Shown here: positions 55,770-63,750 of the stretch, piece by piece
How the letters are laid out: each line of letters starts with the position of its first letter
Position numbering within the stretch: position 1 is the first letter of the stretch
Assembly (NCBI RefSeq): GCF_049341845.1
Contig: NZ_JBMPIT010000004.1
Span: forward strand, 124,001 to 188,000
Length of the DNA stretch: 64,000 bases
Source: Curtobacterium guangdongense
Lineage (GTDB): Bacteria; Actinomycetota; Actinomycetes; Actinomycetales; Microbacteriaceae
Direction: 5' to 3'
Position numbers and translations under genes: made by a program
The notes under the pieces: model-generated
What the model was told of the DNA's origin: nothing
Database searches by the model: none
Seen by the model: the letters and a program-made list of their open reading frames with translations, nothing else

Positions 55770-56342
55770 TCAGCTGAGGCGCTCGCGCTCAGCCGCAGCC
55801 GAGCCTCCCGTCAGCCCCGCCAGCGCACGGAATGCGTCTTCCGGGCGCCGCGTGCGCACGAACGTGACGCGACCACGCTCGTCCGTGAGCTCGATGCCGA
55901 GCCCCGGGGTGAGCAGCAGCGCCCGGACGCCGCGGCCGAGCCGCAGGCCGATGCCGCCGTACGTCGCCGCGTCAGCCTCGACGAGACGGGCCTCCACGAT
56001 CCGGTGCCGCGCGATCCGCCGGGGCGGGAGCGGGCGGAAGTGCAGGGTGACGTGCGTGTCGGTCACCGTGAACCCGGACCGCGCCAGCAGCAGGAGCAGG
56101 CCGACGACGACGCCGAGGAGACCGGGGACGAGGAGCGCCGCCTCCGGCGCCTCCCCCGGCCAGCCGAGCACGGCTGCGGTCAGCCCGGCACCCGCCGTGA
56201 GGAGCGCGCCACCGATCACACGCATCCAGACCGGCGCCGTCTCGCGGTCCGCGTGGAACGGACGGGAGGCTCGGGTCGCCACCGCAGTCCTGCTCGCCGT
56301 GGCGAAACGGTGCGTCTGGATGCTCATGGTGTCGGCGGACAT
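55770..56342 (-). CDS. Membrane protein with PH-like C-terminal domain
   Basis: 190 aa from the ATG at 56342 (MSADTMSIQTHRFATASRTA), chosen for AGGAG 7 bases upstream. Two adjacent membrane helices (around residues 40-80) are followed by a beta-rich domain (FTVTDTHVTLHFRPLPPRRI; VEARLVEADAATYGGIGLRL; GIELTDERGRVTFVRTRRPE) like DUF304/PH-type membrane proteins. Function unknown. It lies upstream of rpoB on the same strand and has a strong promoter of its own. Confidence 0.75.
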   Translation of the reverse strand: MSADTMSIQTHRFATASRTAVATRASRPFHADRETAPVWMRVIGGALLTAGAGLTAAVLGWPGEAPEAALLVPGLLGVVVGLLLLLARSGFTVTDTHVTLHFRPLPPRRIARHRIVEARLVEADAATYGGIGLRLGRGVRALLLTPGLGIELTDERGRVTFVRTRRPEDAFRALAGLTGGSAAAERERLS

Positions 56343-56385
56343 GTCGGGTCTCCTGCGGGTCGTGGCCGGCGGATGCTGCATTCGT

Positions 56386-56414
56386 ATTTTACATAACGAA
56401 CGCAATGTACTCAA
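56386..56414 (-). promoter_or_regulatory. Promoter of the PH-like membrane protein
   Basis: TTGAGT (56414-56409), a 17-base spacer and TAAAAT (56391-56386) on the minus strand, in an AT-rich island unusual for this region. An imperfect palindrome TTCGTATTTTACATAACGAA (56381-56400) covers the -10 and may be a repressor operator. Confidence 0.75.
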
Positions 56415-56673
56415 TGGCCGGTGCGCGCGAGCGCGCCGACGAGCCGCAGGCGGGCTGCGGGTGACGGCGCGGGGTGCGCAGCACGGCGACGCGCGTCACG
56501 GTCGGCAGGTGTGCGGACCCGCGGGGAGGTGGGGACTCCAGGGGGTCGACGCACCCGGCGCGACGACGGTCGTCGACGCTACGTGACGACGCTTGGCGTT
56601 CACTGGCCGTTCATGTGTACGCATTCATCTGGGCGGCGGACCGCAGTCCTCGCGCGTCGGCTCGGCGGCTGCG
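56415..56673. other. Intergenic stretch without gene
   Basis: About 260 bases between the response-regulator stop and the promoter at 56386-56414. It contains scattered short GC inverted repeats but no credible CDS or clear terminator. Confidence 0.5.
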
Positions 56674-57318
56674 TCAGCGCAGGGCGAGGGCGACGGCCTC
56701 CGCGCGGGTGCGGACGCCGAGTTTCTGGAACAGCTGGTTCACGTAGGACTTCACGGTCGGCACGGTGAGGAACAGCTCGGCGGCGATCTCGGGGTTCGTC
56801 CGGCCGTCGGCGATGCGCTCGAGCACGTCGGCCTCGCGCGGCGTGAGCTCGGGGAAGCGCTCTCGGAGGGGCTGGGGAGCCGTTCCGGTCAGCGGCGTTC
56901 CGGTCAGCTGTGCGACGAGTCGCGCTCCGACCGCTGCGTCGAACGTGGACTGTCCGGATGCGACGGCGCGGATGGCGGTGGCGATCTCCGCACGGCCGGC
57001 GTCCTTCGTCAGGTAGCCGCGGGCACCTGCTCGGAGCGCGGTGGTGATCGACTCGTCGTCGGCGAAGGTCGTCAGCACGAGCACGGCCACGTCGGGGTGC
57101 TCGGCCGTGATGCGCGCGGTGGCGGTCGGACCGTCGACGTCCGGCATCCGGAGGTCCATCAGCACGACGTCCGGGGACCACCGTTCGACCGCGGCGAGCG
57201 CCTCGGCTCCGTCGGCTGCTTCGCCGACGACCTCGAGGTCCGGCACCAGGGACAGCACCGTCACCAGACCGTCGCGAACGATGGCCTGGTCGTCGACGAC
57301 GAGCACGCGGATGGTCAT
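56674..57318 (-). CDS. NarL/DesR-type response regulator
   Basis: 214 aa from the ATG at 57318 (MTIRVLVVDDQAIVRDGLVT). The receiver has the acidic pair DD, the phospho-acceptor Asp in DVVLMDLRMPDVDG, Thr in VLVLTTFADD and Lys in YLTKDAG. The C-terminal LuxR-type HTH is ELTPREADVLERIADGRTNP to PTVKSYVNQLFQKLGVRTRA. The start overlaps the kinase stop (ATGA), so the kinase is its partner. Targets unknown. Confidence 0.95.
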   Translation of the reverse strand: MTIRVLVVDDQAIVRDGLVTVLSLVPDLEVVGEAADGAEALAAVERWSPDVVLMDLRMPDVDGPTATARITAEHPDVAVLVLTTFADDESITTALRAGARGYLTKDAGRAEIATAIRAVASGQSTFDAAVGARLVAQLTGTPLTGTAPQPLRERFPELTPREADVLERIADGRTNPEIAAELFLTVPTVKSYVNQLFQKLGVRTRAEAVALALR

Positions 57319-58571
57319 GCGTCCTGCGCGTCGGCTTCGTCGACGCGTGCGCCGGCCACGGGAACGTGCATCGCGACGACGAACTCGTCCTCGGAGCGTT
57401 CGGCCTCGACGGTGGCGCCGGCGTCCAGCTCTGCGAAGCGCTCGTGGATGCCGATGAGTCCGTGGCCGCCGCCGGAGAGCGGGTTCGCGACGACCACGTC
57501 GACGGCGTCGCCGTCCCGGATCACCGAGAGGGACACCGGTCGGCCGGGGGCGTGGCGGCGGGCGTTGCTCAGGGCCTCCCGGGTGCTCGCGACGACGACG
57601 GCGCGGTGGGCGTCGTCCAGGTCGGCGAGGGCGAGGTCGCCGGTGACGACGAGTTCGCCGCCGAAGTCGCGGTGGGCGGCGACGAGGGGGTGCAGGCCGG
57701 CGCCGGGTGCGTCGGGTGCTGCGGCTGCGTTGGGTGCTGCTGCGGCCGTGTCGGTGGCCGCGGCTGGGTCTGCGGCTGCGTGCGCGGTCGCGTCTGCATC
57801 TGCGTCTGTGTCCGCTTCTGCGTCGTCGCGGAGGGCGTGCACCGCCCGGCGGGCCTCGGCGAGACCGTCGGCCGCGAGGGTGCGCGCGGCACCGGCACGC
57901 TGCGTGGCCTCGTCGATCCGACCGGCCTCGAGCAGGGCCTCCACGGCGTCGAGCTGCAGCACCAGGCCGCCGAGGGAGTGCGCGAGGACGTCGTGGATGT
58001 CCCGGGCGGCCCGCGACCGGTCGGCCAGGAGCAGGGCACGCTGCTGGTCGCGTTCGGCCTGGCGCGCCTGCTGCTCGGCGAGGCGGTACTGCCGCCGACT
58101 GAACCCGACCAGGATCCCGAGGACGAGACCGGCGCACGACCCGAGCACGAACTGCACGGTGGCGCCCTCGAGGCTCGCGGACACGGCGATCTCGACGAGG
58201 GCGACCAGCGCGGCGACGACTCCGGTCCACACCGGGACCGCTGCACTCGCCTGCAGGACGACGATGCCGACGATGACCGCGGCGATCATCAGCGCGTCGG
58301 TCGGGGCGACCACCGCGGAGCCCGCGACGACCATGACCGCACCGGCTGCCGCCATCGTGCGGGGCGTCCTGACGAACTCCCGGAGCGTCCACGCCGCGAT
58401 CGTCACGCCACCGACGACCCAGACCCAGAGCGGGAGCTGCTCGGCGATGCCGTTCCTGATGAACCAGAACGTGACCGCGACGATGCCGACGGCGCTCAGC
58501 ACCCACCCGAGACGCGAACGCGACCGGCCCGCGGACGGGTCGGTCGGCTCGGGGACGGACAGCGGGGTCAC
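57315..58571 (-). CDS. Sensor histidine kinase (HisKA_3, DesK/NarX type)
   Basis: 418 aa, GTG start. About six membrane helices (residues 22-157) with little external loop suggest sensing of a membrane state. The phospho-acceptor His is in ARDIHDVLAHSLGGLVLQLD. The ATPase domain has the N box (STREALSNARRHAPG) and G box (GGGHGLIGIHERF). Between them is an Ala/Asp/Thr/Pro-rich insert of about 40 residues that is low complexity. It is linked by ATGA to the regulator and by GTGA to the upstream membrane gene. Confidence 0.94.
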   Translation of the reverse strand: MTPLSVPEPTDPSAGRSRSRLGWVLSAVGIVAVTFWFIRNGIAEQLPLWVWVVGGVTIAAWTLREFVRTPRTMAAAGAVMVVAGSAVVAPTDALMIAAVIVGIVVLQASAAVPVWTGVVAALVALVEIAVSASLEGATVQFVLGSCAGLVLGILVGFSRRQYRLAEQQARQAERDQQRALLLADRSRAARDIHDVLAHSLGGLVLQLDAVEALLEAGRIDEATQRAGAARTLAADGLAEARRAVHALRDDAEADTDADADATAHAAADPAAATDTAAAAPNAAAAPDAPGAGLHPLVAAHRDFGGELVVTGDLALADLDDAHRAVVVASTREALSNARRHAPGRPVSLSVIRDGDAVDVVVANPLSGGGHGLIGIHERFAELDAGATVEAERSEDEFVVAMHVPVAGARVDEADAQDA

Positions 58572-59068
58572 CTGACCATCATGCCGCGGGTCCGTCCGGG
58601 GATGCGCTGGTCGATGACGAGCGCGCGGGCGGCACGGTTGATCGCGAGCATCAGCAGGATCGCCCCGGTGGAGGTGAGCAGGTGTGCGCCCATGTTCCCG
58701 CCGATGACGTCCAGCCCGACACGCACGGCGATGAGCACGAACCAGAGTCCGGCGCCGTACCAGCCCGTGCGGGACTGGATCGTGCGGCCCTTGTCGTCAG
58801 GGGTCGACACCGTCCGGAAGCGGGTCATGGTGCCCATCGCCAGACCCACGCCGACCGAGATGAGCGCCTCGATGCCGAGGAAGACGATGTCCGTCGTGGT
58901 GATCGTGGCCTTCGTCTGCGCCAGGACGACGACGCCGATGACCGCCATCACGAGCGGGGTGCGCCAGATCCGGGCCGGGTCGAGGTACCGCCAGGTCGCC
59001 TGCCGGTACGCCAGGAACCCGACGAGCGCGAGCCCGATGACGATGTTCGCGATGAGCTGGACCGACAT
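58568..59068 (-). CDS. Four-helix membrane protein (DUF1453/CcdC-like)
   Basis: 166 aa from the ATG at 59068 (MSVQLIANIVIGLALVGFLA) with GAAAGG upstream. Four hydrophobic segments, with YRQATWRYLDPARIWRTPLV after the first, match the CcdC/DUF1453 pattern by eye. The stop overlaps the kinase start (GTGA), so it is the first gene of a three-gene operon with the two-component system and may be part of its sensing or output. Confidence 0.75.
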   Translation of the reverse strand: MSVQLIANIVIGLALVGFLAYRQATWRYLDPARIWRTPLVMAVIGVVVLAQTKATITTTDIVFLGIEALISVGVGLAMGTMTRFRTVSTPDDKGRTIQSRTGWYGAGLWFVLIAVRVGLDVIGGNMGAHLLTSTGAILLMLAINRAARALVIDQRIPGRTRGMMVR

Positions 59069-59198
59069 GATGTGTGCCTTTCGGTGGGGTCCGGCGGGGG
59101 TTCCCGACCGGTGATCCCATCGTGGTTCGGGCGCTCCCCGGGCCACACCAACCACGGGTGGGGACGTGGGTGGTGATCGCGTGGTGTTCCATGGACCC

Positions 59199-60041
59199 AT
59201 GGCTGATGCGTTCGACGGGTTCAAGCTCGGTGCCGGGTTCTCGGTGATCGAGCCCGACCGGCACCGGCCCGGTTCGTTCACGCTCGTCGTCGACGGCACG
59301 CCGCAGTCGCACGTCGACCTCGAGGACCCGACCCACCTGGCGTTCGAGTACATCCGCCGGATCGGCCACGCCATCGACCTGCTGCCGACCGGACCGATCA
59401 CGGCGCTGCACCTCGGTGCCGGCGCCCTGACGCTCCCGCGCTACGTCGCGGTGACCCGGCCGGGCTCCCGGCAGCAGGTGATCGAGCTCGAGCGCGACCT
59501 GGTCGACCAGGTGCGCGAGGCGCTGCCGTTCCCCCGCGGCGCCTCGATCCGGGTCCGGTACGGCGACGCCCGCGAGGTCCTCGGCAAGCTCCCCCACGGG
59601 TTGCGCGGCACCGTCGACCTCGCCGTCGTGGACGTGTTCGGCGGCGCACGGATCCCGGCGCACGTGACGAGCGTCGAGTTCTATCGCGAGGTCGCCGAGT
59701 TCCTGTCCCCGACGGGCATCGTCGCGGTGAACGTCGCCGACGGTGCCGGTCTCGCCTTCGCCAGGGGCCAGGCGTCGACGCTGCAGTCGGTGCTGCCGTC
59801 CGTCGCGGCCGTCGCGGACACCGGCATGCTCAAGGGCCGCCGGTTCGGCAACATCGTGCTGCTCGGCTCCCCCACCGATCTGCCGGTCGCGGACATGCCC
59901 CGCCGGTACTCGTCCGACCCGATGCCCGCGAAGGTCGTGCACGGGGCGGAGCTCCGGTCGTTCATCGCCGGTGCGCCGATCGTCACCGACGCGACGGCCG
60001 TCGCGTCCCCGGAACCGAACCGGTCCGTCTTCGGCGCCTGA
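59199..60041 (+). CDS. Spermidine-synthase-fold methyltransferase-like protein
   Basis: 280 aa from the ATG at 59199 (MADAFDGFKLGAGFSVIEPD). Rossmann motifs resemble the PABS family: motif I ALHLGAGALTLPRY, acidic VIELERDLV, YGDAREVL and LAVVDVFGGARIPAHV. Polyamine synthases have a catalytic Asp in the YGDA/VDVF region, but this short solitary form lacks the usual N-terminal beta domain layout, so polyamine synthesis is not assured. It is divergent from the two-component operon. Confidence 0.8.
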   Translation: MADAFDGFKLGAGFSVIEPDRHRPGSFTLVVDGTPQSHVDLEDPTHLAFEYIRRIGHAIDLLPTGPITALHLGAGALTLPRYVAVTRPGSRQQVIELERDLVDQVREALPFPRGASIRVRYGDAREVLGKLPHGLRGTVDLAVVDVFGGARIPAHVTSVEFYREVAEFLSPTGIVAVNVADGAGLAFARGQASTLQSVLPSVAAVADTGMLKGRRFGNIVLLGSPTDLPVADMPRRYSSDPMPAKVVHGAELRSFIAGAPIVTDATAVASPEPNRSVFGA

Positions 60042-60150
60042 CCCGGACCGACGCCCCGCGCCTGCTTGCGGGCAACCCGGTGGTGCCGCTGCCAGGATGG
60101 GTACTGAACGACCGCGCAGGTGCGTGGACGAACGAGACGGGGAAGCGCTC

Positions 60151-60930
60151 ATGACGAACGACGACCGGAGCAACGAGGACCGGCCGGGCGACGGCCAGGC
60201 ACCGAACTGGGGCGAGCCCGCTCCGCAGCAGCCGACGCACCAGCAGCCGGCTCCGCAGGACGATGCACCGCGCTACGGCGAGCGCATCATCCCGGCGTCC
60301 GCACCGCAGTACGGCGAGCAGGCCGCACCGCAGCAGCCGCAGTACGGCCAGCAGGCGGAGCAGCCGCAGTACGGGTCCGAGCAGTACGCGGAACAGCGCG
60401 GTCAGTACGGGCAGCCGCAGTACGGCCAGCAGCAGTACGACCAGCAGCAGGGCGCTCCGACGTGGGGCGGCCAGCAGCACGCAGCAGCGGCACCCGCGTC
60501 CGCCGGCGCCCCCGGGTGGCAGAGCTACGAAGAACCGAAGGCGAAGAAGAAGACCGTCGGTGTCATCGCGTTCGTCCTCGGGCTCGTCGCCCTCGTGGCC
60601 GGCGTCATCACCGGCTACCTCTTCGGCACCGCGATCGTCCAGAGCAGCGCGTTCGACCAGCTCCTGCAGAACGGCGGGAGCACGACCCCGGACCCGTCGC
60701 AGTTCCAGGACATGGAGAACGACCCCGCGCTCGCGGGTGCCGGTGTGCTGTTCCTCATGGGTACGGTGATCGGCCTCTGGGCCCTGGTGCAGGGCATCAT
60801 CGCGATCGCCACCAAGCGCGGACGCGGGTGGGGCGTCTTCGCCGTCGTGCTCGCGATCGTCGCGGTAATCGCGGTGCTCGTCACGTACGCAGCAGTCGCG
60901 GCGGTCGCTGTCTCGAACGGCGTCTCCTGA
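60151..60930 (+). CDS. Q/Y/P-rich membrane protein
   Basis: 259 aa from the ATG at 60151 (MTNDDRSNEDRPGDGQAPNW) with GGGGAAG upstream. Residues 20-125 are disordered, with many QPQYG/QQYGQ-type units. Two or three membrane helices follow (KKKTVGVIAFVLGLVALVAG; GAGVLFLMGTVIGLWALVQG; GVFAVVLAIVAVIAVLVTYA), as in DUF4190-like actinobacterial proteins. Function unknown; such tails often mediate protein-protein contacts at the membrane. Confidence 0.8.
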   Translation: MTNDDRSNEDRPGDGQAPNWGEPAPQQPTHQQPAPQDDAPRYGERIIPASAPQYGEQAAPQQPQYGQQAEQPQYGSEQYAEQRGQYGQPQYGQQQYDQQQGAPTWGGQQHAAAAPASAGAPGWQSYEEPKAKKKTVGVIAFVLGLVALVAGVITGYLFGTAIVQSSAFDQLLQNGGSTTPDPSQFQDMENDPALAGAGVLFLMGTVIGLWALVQGIIAIATKRGRGWGVFAVVLAIVAVIAVLVTYAAVAAVAVSNGVS

Positions 60931-60971
60931 GCAACCGCGTGTGGCACCGGCCGCTCCCGGGTGCGCACGGT

Positions 60972-60977
60972 TACCCT
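60972..60977 (+). promoter_or_regulatory. -10 element for a leaderless transcript (TPR-like gene)
   Basis: TACCCT ends 8 bases before the ATG at 60986, and no Shine-Dalgarno sequence lies between. This is the arrangement expected when transcription starts at or next to the start codon. No good -35 is visible. Confidence 0.5.
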
Positions 60978-60985
60978 CGACCCTG

Positions 60986-61828
60986 ATGTCCCCCGACGAC
61001 CGCCAGCACCTCGACGACCAGGACGACCGCGCCCGGGAACCGCGCCACGCGGCTCCCGTCACCGCCGGTGTCAGCCCGGGCAGCACCTTCGCGCCCATCA
61101 GCCTCCGTCCGGCCGTGGACGTGCAGGTGGTCCAGGACCGCCTCCGTGCCCTCGGGCAGAGCCGCAGCACCGAGGCCCTCGCTGAGCGCGCGGAACTCCT
61201 GCGTCTGCTCGGTCGGCTGGACGAGGCCCTCGTCGTCGCGGAAGAGGTCTTCCGGCTGACGATGTTCACGGGCGAACGCGCCGACAAGGTCGCCGCGCGG
61301 ATCCGGCGTGCGCACGTCCTGCACGACCTCGGCCGGTACGAGCGGGCCGCGACCGAGTCCGCCCTCGCCCGTGACACGGCGGCGACCGAGGAGTGGCCGG
61401 AGCTCGAGGGCGCCGCCGCCGAGCTCGAAGGCTGGTCGCTGTTCGAGCTCAACCGCTTCGAGGAGGCGCGCGAGGTCCTCGGCCGCTCGTACGAGGCGTT
61501 CCGTGCCGCCGGGGCACCGTCCGAACGCACCGACGCACTCCGCTCGGCCGTCGAGGCCGCGATGCGCGCGTCCATCGCCCAGCCGGCGGCAGCGCCCGAC
61601 CGCGCGGCGTCGGACCGTCCCCGCACCGCTCGCGAAGCAGCGGTCCGTCGCGAGACCGACCCGGTCACGCGCGTCGCCGAGCCCGTGAAGGAGGTCCCGC
61701 CGGTCCGCCGCCGGGTCCTCGGCGCACCGGATGCCGCCCGCACCGAGGCGGACAGCCTCTGGGGCAAGCTCTCCGATCGCGCCGACCGCACGGACCGATC
61801 GCAGCGGCAGGGCCCAACCGACCGGTGA
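60986..61828 (+). CDS. TPR-like helical repeat protein
   Basis: 280 aa from the ATG at 60986 (MSPDDRQHLDDQDDRARE). After a charged N-terminus, helical hairpins resemble tetratricopeptide repeats (TEALAERAELLRLLGRLDEA; IRRAHVLHDLGRYERAATES; LEGWSLFELNRFEEAREVLG). The last 90 residues are Arg/Ala/Pro-rich and probably disordered. The stop overlaps the SprT-like start (GTGA), so the two proteins are coupled and may interact. Function unknown. Confidence 0.75.
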   Translation: MSPDDRQHLDDQDDRAREPRHAAPVTAGVSPGSTFAPISLRPAVDVQVVQDRLRALGQSRSTEALAERAELLRLLGRLDEALVVAEEVFRLTMFTGERADKVAARIRRAHVLHDLGRYERAATESALARDTAATEEWPELEGAAAELEGWSLFELNRFEEAREVLGRSYEAFRAAGAPSERTDALRSAVEAAMRASIAQPAAAPDRAASDRPRTAREAAVRRETDPVTRVAEPVKEVPPVRRRVLGAPDAARTEADSLWGKLSDRADRTDRSQRQGPTDR

Positions 61829-62331
61829 CGTCGCTCGACCAGGTCCGCTCCCGCGCCACGGAGCTCATCGCGGCGCACCTCGGCTCCGGGTCGTGGTCGT
61901 TCGCCTTCGACAACGCCAAGACCCGTGCGGGCCAGTGCGACTTCGCCAAGCGCCGGATCACGGTGAGCAAGCACCTCGCCGTCCGGTTCTCGGACGAGGA
62001 CGTCGAGCAGGTCCTGCTGCACGAGGTCGCCCACGCTCTGAGCGGTGCCCGCGCCGGGCACGGGCCGAAGTGGCGCCGGACGGCTGCCTCGATCGGGTAC
62101 ACCGGGTCCCGTCTGCACGACGGCCCGATCGCCAGCGAACTGGCCCCGTGGGTCGGCGAGTGCCCTGCGGGACACGAGCACTTCCGCTACCGCACGCCGA
62201 CCAGACCGCTGGCGTGCGCGAAGTGCTCCCGCCGGTTCGACGAGCGCCACCTCATCACGTGGACCCGCCGGACGGACATCGCCCGGACCGAGCCCGCTCG
62301 TTCCGAACTCGGCACCGAGGCGCGCCGGTAA
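61825..62331 (+). CDS. SprT-like zinc metalloprotease domain protein
   Basis: 168 aa, GTG start at 61825 overlapping the upstream stop. The zinc-protease motif HEVAHAL (HEXXH) lies in EQVLLHEVAHALSGARAGHG, with the third ligand likely in GHGPKWRRTA. A C-terminal zinc-ribbon-like part carries CPAGH and CAKC. SprT/SPRTN-fold proteins act on DNA-protein crosslinks in eukaryotes; bacterial roles are little known. It ends 17 bases before the next gene. Confidence 0.88.
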   Translation: MTSLDQVRSRATELIAAHLGSGSWSFAFDNAKTRAGQCDFAKRRITVSKHLAVRFSDEDVEQVLLHEVAHALSGARAGHGPKWRRTAASIGYTGSRLHDGPIASELAPWVGECPAGHEHFRYRTPTRPLACAKCSRRFDERHLITWTRRTDIARTEPARSELGTEARR

Positions 62332-62336
62332 CCCGT

Positions 62337-62342
62337 TAGCCT
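62337..62342 (+). promoter_or_regulatory. -10 element for a leaderless transcript (CGNR gene)
   Basis: TAGCCT ends 6 bases before the ATG at 62349, the canonical distance for transcription to begin on the A of the start codon. There is no room for a separate ribosome-binding site, and the -35 would lie inside the SprT-like gene. Confidence 0.55.
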
Positions 62343-62348
62343 GGGCGG

Positions 62349-63044
62349 ATGCAGACGGGGCAGCACATCCGCACGGACTCGGGGTCGTCGTGGTTCTTCG
62401 ACGCCGGACGGATCGCCCTCGACTTCGCGCACACCGGCGGGTTCGCCGACGACCCCGACGGCCGACGCCCCCGCGCCCAGCTCGGTGAACTCCTCGTCAC
62501 GCCGGCCGACCTCGACGAGTGGTTGAGCGACCACACCGAACCGATCGACGTCGGCGCGAGCGCCCGCGAGCTCCAGGACGCCCGTGAACTCCGCGCCGCC
62601 ATCGGCCGTCTCGCGGTCGCGGCGGCGCCCGCGCCGGCGTCCACGGCTGCCGAGCGCACCGCGGTGGCCGCCGGCCTGCGTGCCGGGACCGGCCGCACGC
62701 GCCCCGCGCCCGACGACATCGACACCGTCAACCTGTTCGCTGCCCTGCCGGACGTGCCCCCGAGCCTCCCGGGTGGCCGTCGCCGGGCCGGAGCCAACCG
62801 TGTGCGGCTCGCACAGGCGCTCTCGAGCGTCGCTCGCGACGCCGTCGCCCTGTTCACCGAGGTCGGGTTCGACGACGTGGAGGCCGACGGCCGACCGACC
62901 CGCCTCAGCCGCTGCTCGGCGCCGGACTGCGGGCTCGTGTTCTACGACTCGTCCCGCGGCGGTACGCGCCGGTGGTGCGCGATGCAGCGCTGCGGGAACC
63001 GCGCGAAGGTGCGCGCGCACCGCGCTCGGCGCGCCGCAGCCTGA
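62349..63044 (+). CDS. ABATE/CGNR zinc-finger protein
   Basis: 231 aa. The N-terminal ABATE-like domain (WFFDAGRIALDFAHTGGF; LDEWLSDHTEP; LRAAIGRLAVAAA) is followed by a C-terminal CGNR zinc finger: CSAPDCGLVFYDSSRGGTRR and WCAMQRCGNRAKVRAHRARR, with four Cys. Such proteins are thought to be transcription regulators in actinobacteria; the DNA target and ligand are unknown. It is convergent with the lipoprotein gene, and a run of ten C (63054-63063) lies between them. Confidence 0.9.
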   Translation: MQTGQHIRTDSGSSWFFDAGRIALDFAHTGGFADDPDGRRPRAQLGELLVTPADLDEWLSDHTEPIDVGASARELQDARELRAAIGRLAVAAAPAPASTAAERTAVAAGLRAGTGRTRPAPDDIDTVNLFAALPDVPPSLPGGRRRAGANRVRLAQALSSVARDAVALFTEVGFDDVEADGRPTRLSRCSAPDCGLVFYDSSRGGTRRWCAMQRCGNRAKVRAHRARRAAA

Positions 63045-63104
63045 CTGCGCGTCGCCCCCCCCCGCACGACAACGCCGCTGCAGAGCGAGCGAAGACCCGC
63101 CCGC

Positions 63105-63668
63105 CTACTCCGCGCGCCAGGTGATCGTCGAGTCGCCCTCGGGGGCCTCGTCCACGGGCGCCGCACGCATGTAGCTCACCGCGTCGACGGTGGAGTCCTT
63201 CGGCGCCAGCAGCACGGCGCAGACGTCCGCGGTCCCGGTGCCCGTCAGCGCCGACGTGATGGCCTTGCGGTCGAACGGGCACGCCTCCTGCAGGACGTCG
63301 TTCCGGTCGCTCGCGGCGAGCTCCGGCCCCGCCTGCAGCTTGTCGGCCGCACGGAGCCCCCACGCGTCGTTCGTCAGGTCTCCGACGGCGTCCGGGTCGA
63401 ACGAGCCGGACACCCGCTTGACGGTGAAGTGCGCGAGGTACGCGTCGTCGCCCTTCGGGTTGAGGCCGAACTGGTCCATGGCCGCCGCGGTGACCCGCTC
63501 GACCTTCGTCGCTCGGATGTCGAGCTGCCCGTGGAACGCGGAGCCGTTGAGCTTCGTCGTCACGGAGTCACCCATGTCGTGGCCGCCCTGCGAGCACCCG
63601 CTGAGCATCGCGGCGGCGGCGATGGCGAGCACGCTCGCCGTGGTCAGTCGTCGTCTGGTCCCCTGCAT
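63105..63668 (-). CDS. Lipoprotein, unknown function
   Basis: 187 aa from the ATG at 63668 (MQGTRRRLTTASVLAIAAAA). A lipobox LSGC (Cys about residue 24) predicts lipid anchoring. The mature part is a compact alpha/beta domain with a Cys pair (QEACPFDRKA and ADVCAVLLAP). No known family recognised. The promoter sits 7 bases upstream, so the mRNA is probably leaderless. Confidence 0.8.
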   Translation of the reverse strand: MQGTRRRLTTASVLAIAAAAMLSGCSQGGHDMGDSVTTKLNGSAFHGQLDIRATKVERVTAAAMDQFGLNPKGDDAYLAHFTVKRVSGSFDPDAVGDLTNDAWGLRAADKLQAGPELAASDRNDVLQEACPFDRKAITSALTGTGTADVCAVLLAPKDSTVDAVSYMRAAPVDEAPEGDSTITWRAE

Positions 63669-63675
63669 GGTCGCC

Positions 63676-63681
63676 ACGCTA
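63676..63681 (-). promoter_or_regulatory. -10 element for a leaderless transcript (lipoprotein)
   Basis: On the minus strand TAGCGT ends 7 bases before the ATG at 63668, again leaving no space for a ribosome-binding site. The dispersed 12-mer CGGGAGGCTCGG (63688-63699) lies in the spacer region. Confidence 0.55.
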
Positions 63682-63750
63682 CGGACCCGGGAGGCTCGGG
63701 GCACGTCGTCGAATCACCCTCGCGTCTGGTGCGGGTCGGGACGGGCACCG

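Noticed and set aside
59199..60041. Dedicated spermidine synthase
   Set aside because: The Rossmann motifs fit the superfamily, but no SpeD or other polyamine gene is nearby and the catalytic layout is not certain, so only the fold is called.
63054..63063. Run of ten C as a phase-variable tract
   Set aside because: It lies between two convergent stop codons, so slippage would not change either protein or an evident promoter.
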